DNA of 7,363 nt from TWA4 sp051879215 (GTDB lineage Bacteria > Bacillota > Clostridia > Lachnospirales > Lachnospiraceae), in assembly GCA_051879215.1 (NCBI GenBank), contig JBJELP010000249.1, forward strand, positions 1-7,363, read 5' to 3'. The notes under the pieces were generated by a model. That model did no database searches. It was given only the letters and a program-made list of their open reading frames with translations, and was not told the DNA's origin. Both the position numbers and the translations under genes were made by a program. This document shows positions 5,572-7,363 of this stretch, piece after piece; the first letter of the stretch is position 1, and each line of letters starts with the position of its first letter.

Positions 5572-6342
5572 TTACAATACCAGAAGCAAAATCGTCTTAC
5601 TTACCAGATGAATACCAAAATGTCCAAGCATGGCATACTGAATACCGTATTTACGATAGTAACGGCCAAAGAGCAAAGCAAAACAGCCATTTAACAAAAA
5701 GCATCGGAACACAATGACAGGAGTCAGTCCGCCGTATATGGAAATACTTGTGGGAAGATGACCCGCTGCAAAAACAACTGCTGCCAGAATATTGGCTGTG
5801 ATAAATACCCATGCGGGAATCTCTTTTTTTCCATACTTTCCTGCAAATATCTTCCAGATGATCCATGCAATCAGACTCATGAAGAACCAGCGAATAAGAA
5901 CCTCTTCAATTACGCCTCCATAGGTCAAAGAACATAAGAAATATGCGGGACTGACTCCACGTTCATAATCAGCTGCCACTTCCGGAATCAGTCTTCCGAA
6001 AACAAAATAGTCACAGGCGAACAGAATACCAAAAAGAGTAATCATCGGCACTGTTTTTTTCAGAATGCTCTTCTGAAAACCAAAGGGACGAACCAGTCCC
6101 AGACTGTCAGCAAGCAGATATCCAATTACACAGGCAAATATCGCGTACATCGTACTCTGTATCGTAGCCACTGCCAGCAGTGCTTCATAACTTCCCAGCT
6201 GCTGCAGAATCATTTCTCTGGTTTCTACATTGTAATGTTCATATGTATAGATACCTGTAAAGAAGCCTCCAAACAAAGCAATCGGTAAAATACAAAGAGC
6301 CATTCTCAATGCTTTCATCATACGCTCTTTCCATGTTTTCAT
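5572..6342 (-). CDS. CPBP family intramembrane metalloprotease (CAAX protease/bacteriocin-processing type)
   Basis: A 256-residue membrane protein of the CPBP (Abi, type II CAAX protease) family, which in bacteria process peptides or serve bacteriocin self-immunity. The family motifs are present: EEVLIR (146-151, EExxxR), FAAGH (191-195, FxxxH) and HFGIH (241-245), together forming the metal site in the membrane. About seven hydrophobic segments are visible (for instance near 11-32, 55-79, 98-116, 133-164, 178-194, 206-226 and 238-256). The start at 6342 is chosen because AGGAGG lies 9 nt upstream; the longer reading from 6360 would be encoded by the ribosome site itself. It has its own strong promoter with an operator and is followed by the wHTH gene. 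No bacteriocin gene is evident, so the substrate is unknown. Confidence 0.92.
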   Translation of the reverse strand: MKTWKERMMKALRMALCILPIALFGGFFTGIYTYEHYNVETREMILQQLGSYEALLAVATIQSTMYAIFACVIGYLLADSLGLVRPFGFQKSILKKTVPMITLFGILFACDYFVFGRLIPEVAADYERGVSPAYFLCSLTYGGVIEEVLIRWFFMSLIAWIIWKIFAGKYGKKEIPAWVFITANILAAVVFAAGHLPTSISIYGGLTPVIVFRCFLLNGCFALLFGRYYRKYGIQYAMLGHFGIHLVSKTILLLVL

Positions 6343-6371
6343 AAAAATAATCCTCCTCATAAATTCATTTC

Positions 6372-6435
6372 AATTAATCTCATTTTTGAGATTAATTATA
6401 TTTTGTATAATAGTCTTATTTTTGAGATTAGTCAA
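6372..6435 (-). promoter_or_regulatory. Promoter and operator of the CPBP protease gene
   Basis: On the minus strand TTGACT (6435-6430) and TATTAT (6412-6407) are separated by exactly 17 bp, a near-consensus sigma-A promoter. A perfect inverted repeat AATTAATCTCA-TTTT-TGAGATTAATT (6372-6397) lies where transcription would start, and a third TGAGATTA (6423-6430) overlaps the -35 and spacer, 36 bp from the first. A dimeric repressor bound at these sites would block the promoter. The neighbouring wHTH protein is the natural candidate, but no such site was seen before its own gene. Confidence 0.75.
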
Positions 6436-6564
6436 GTGTTTTTTATTTTTCTTTCTATTTTTGTTTGACGGCAAAAGTATTTACCCCTGATATCATTCTT
6501 ATGTCTGCATGAAAAGAGAGGGGCGCAGTAAAAACAAAACGACCGGCTTAGAAATGGATAAAAT

Positions 6565-6840
6565 CAGCTGAAATTGTGCGGAAAAATCCAAATATCCAGA
6601 AAGACCATTGGCATTACAGTCTGAATTGGTCAAAGCAGCCGGATACAATGCCAAAATATCCAAAAAAATCAAGAAAACAGGGAAAAAATAATAAAAATCG
6701 TTCTTAAAATGTGAAAACTGGCTAAAAGAAGCTGGATTAAGTCCAATATAGCCAAAAACACATCTATAGAATAAAAAAGAGAAAATGGATTGGCTAAAAC
6801 AGTCGGTAGAAGTGTAAAAATATCCAATTTTCAATTAAAA
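6565..6840 (+). repeat. Degenerate array related to the 93-bp repeats
   Basis: Three cores of exactly 36 nt begin with YTGGYYAAA and end with ATATCC or ATAGCC, at 6626-6661, 6718-6753 and 6790-6825. A poorer trace lies at 6565-6597. The first two start 92 bp apart, close to the 93-bp unit of the other array, and the piece before the second core (ATCG, then GTGAAAA) also matches that unit. Orientation is opposite to 2329-2689. A 111-codon minus-strand frame covers the region but has no ribosome site and looks like repeat DNA rather than a gene. Confidence 0.65.
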
Positions 6841-6853
6841 GTGATTTGAAAGT

Positions 6854-6964
6854 AGAAATTGCCATAGGATTTCATTTTAAAATGGAGAAATTGCCATAGA
6901 ATTTTATTTTTAATGGAGAAAAAGCCATAAGATTACATTTCAAATAGAGAAATCACATAAAAAG
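6854..6964. repeat. 31/32-bp imperfect tandem repeat, about 3.5 copies
   Basis: Units begin at 6854 (32 bp), 6886 and 6917 (31 bp each), with a partial copy from 6948. All begin AGAAAWWGCCATARGATT or a close variant and end near AATGG or AATAG. The array abuts the terminator at 6959. It is AT-rich, non-coding in any frame that I can support, and unrelated by eye to the neighbouring 93-bp-type copies. Confidence 0.75.
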
Positions 6965-7006
6965 CGTCCATATCGCAGTATACCCAATGCGATATGGACG
7001 CTTTTT
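6959..7006. terminator. Strong bidirectional intrinsic terminator
   Basis: A perfect 19-bp stem (6959-6977 with 6988-7006), with GCGTCCATATCGCA as the GC-containing part, AAAAA/TTTTT at its base and a 10-nt loop. It gives a U-tract on both strands. On the minus strand it lies 92 bp after the EIIA stop and would end that transcript; on the plus strand it would stop any transcript crossing the repeat arrays. Confidence 0.92.
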
Positions 7007-7098
7007 TGTTTAAGGAGAATTCAGCCTGAAAACCGAACCAATACTATGAAATCGTTTTTCTGCTGTTGAGTCTGAAATCAGTTTCAGCCCTCTGAAAA

Positions 7099-7363
7099 TC
7101 AGCCCTTGATGTCCAGGATATCCTGACCTGCCTTTACGTTACCGTTCACCATGGTGCTGATGGACTTGTAATCATCTGTATTGCAGACGATCATGGGAGT
7201 GGTGCAAAGGTAACCTGCCTTCTTGATTTCATCCATATCGAAGGAAATCAGAAGATCACCTTTCTTTACATGCTGTTCGGGTTCAACATGTGCTTCAAAG
7301 AATTTACCACCCAGTTTCACGGTGTCGATACCGATATGCATCAGCAGTTCTGCACCGTCATCT
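7099..7363 (-). CDS. PTS glucose-type EIIA domain, C-terminal part (partial, 5' end outside window)
   Basis: The last 87 residues of a PTS EIIA of the glucose/Crr family. DDGAELLMHIGIDTVKLGG contains the phosphorylated histidine (the H of HIGIDT, equal to His90 of E. coli EIIA-Glc), which takes phosphate from HPr and passes it to EIIB. KFFEAHVEPEQHVKKGDLL and STMVNGNVKAGQDILDIKG finish the beta-sandwich domain. The protein ends here, so EIIA is the C-terminal domain, as in both stand-alone EIIA-Glc and multidomain beta-glucoside or sucrose permeases; which one lies outside the window. The stop is TGA at 7101-7099. A CTGAAA/TTTCAG hairpin (7072-7087) and a strong terminator (6959-7006) follow downstream. 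Confidence 0.93.
   Translation of the reverse strand, partial: DDGAELLMHIGIDTVKLGGKFFEAHVEPEQHVKKGDLLISFDMDEIKKAGYLCTTPMIVCNTDDYKSISTMVNGNVKAGQDILDIKG

Noticed and set aside
6465..6493. Plus-strand promoter TTGACG-17-TGATAT that would drive a transcript through the repeats to the terminator at 6959
   Set aside because: The -10 matches only half of the consensus; the better TATCAT hexamer is 20 bp from the -35, too far.
6499..6834. 111-codon minus-strand frame
   Set aside because: No ribosome site; the phenylalanine/serine-rich product follows the degenerate repeat units.

Overview
The window looks like a chromosomal segment from a low-to-moderate GC Firmicute of the Clostridia, most likely a Lachnospiraceae gut anaerobe (Blautia-like; the genus is an inference). 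The grounds are strong purine-rich ribosome binding sites (AGGAGG, GGGAGG), PTS components, an RpiR regulator, a CPBP membrane protease, an aspartokinase close to Bacillus YclM/ThrD, and AT-rich intergenic DNA. It was scaffolded across an unresolved repeat: there is a run of exactly 100 N at 2435-2534.

Layout. 1-67 (+): last 21 codons of a probable serpin. 138-1933 (-): an EIIB-like protein with a unique N-terminal half, followed by an RpiR/SIS regulator; the two are probably co-transcribed and point to sugar-responsive control. 1934-2834: about 900 bases without a gene, holding palindromes, a terminator-like hairpin, a large imperfect hairpin, a 93-bp tandem array broken by the gap, and short tandem duplications. 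2835-4145 (+): aspartate kinase. 4146-4275: structured intergenic segment. 4276-4770 (+): flavodoxin-like protein, closed by a bidirectional terminator. 4843-5358 (-): winged-helix regulator. 5359-5571: intergenic segment with a CRISPR-repeat-like 16-mer and a possible IS200/IS605 end fragment. 5572-6342 (-): CPBP-family intramembrane protease with a clear promoter overlapped by a repeated TGAGATTA operator. 6436-7098: gene-free, with two more degenerate arrays and a strong bidirectional terminator. 7099-7363 (-): C-terminal part of a PTS EIIA of the glucose type.

How the parts fit. The EIIB-like/RpiR pair and the EIIA both belong to sugar uptake and sensing, but they lie 5 kb apart and need not act together. 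The protease gene and the downstream wHTH gene form a plausible regulator-target pair. The aspartokinase is housekeeping amino-acid metabolism.

The most unusual property is the intergenic DNA. Nearly every long gap has its own imperfect tandem array (units of 20, 27, 93, 15, 27 and about 31 bp). The 93-bp array at 2329-2689 shares a 36-nt core, with exactly conserved length, with diverged copies on the opposite strand at 6626-6825. This suggests a dispersed repeat family. I see no complete new defence or mobile system.
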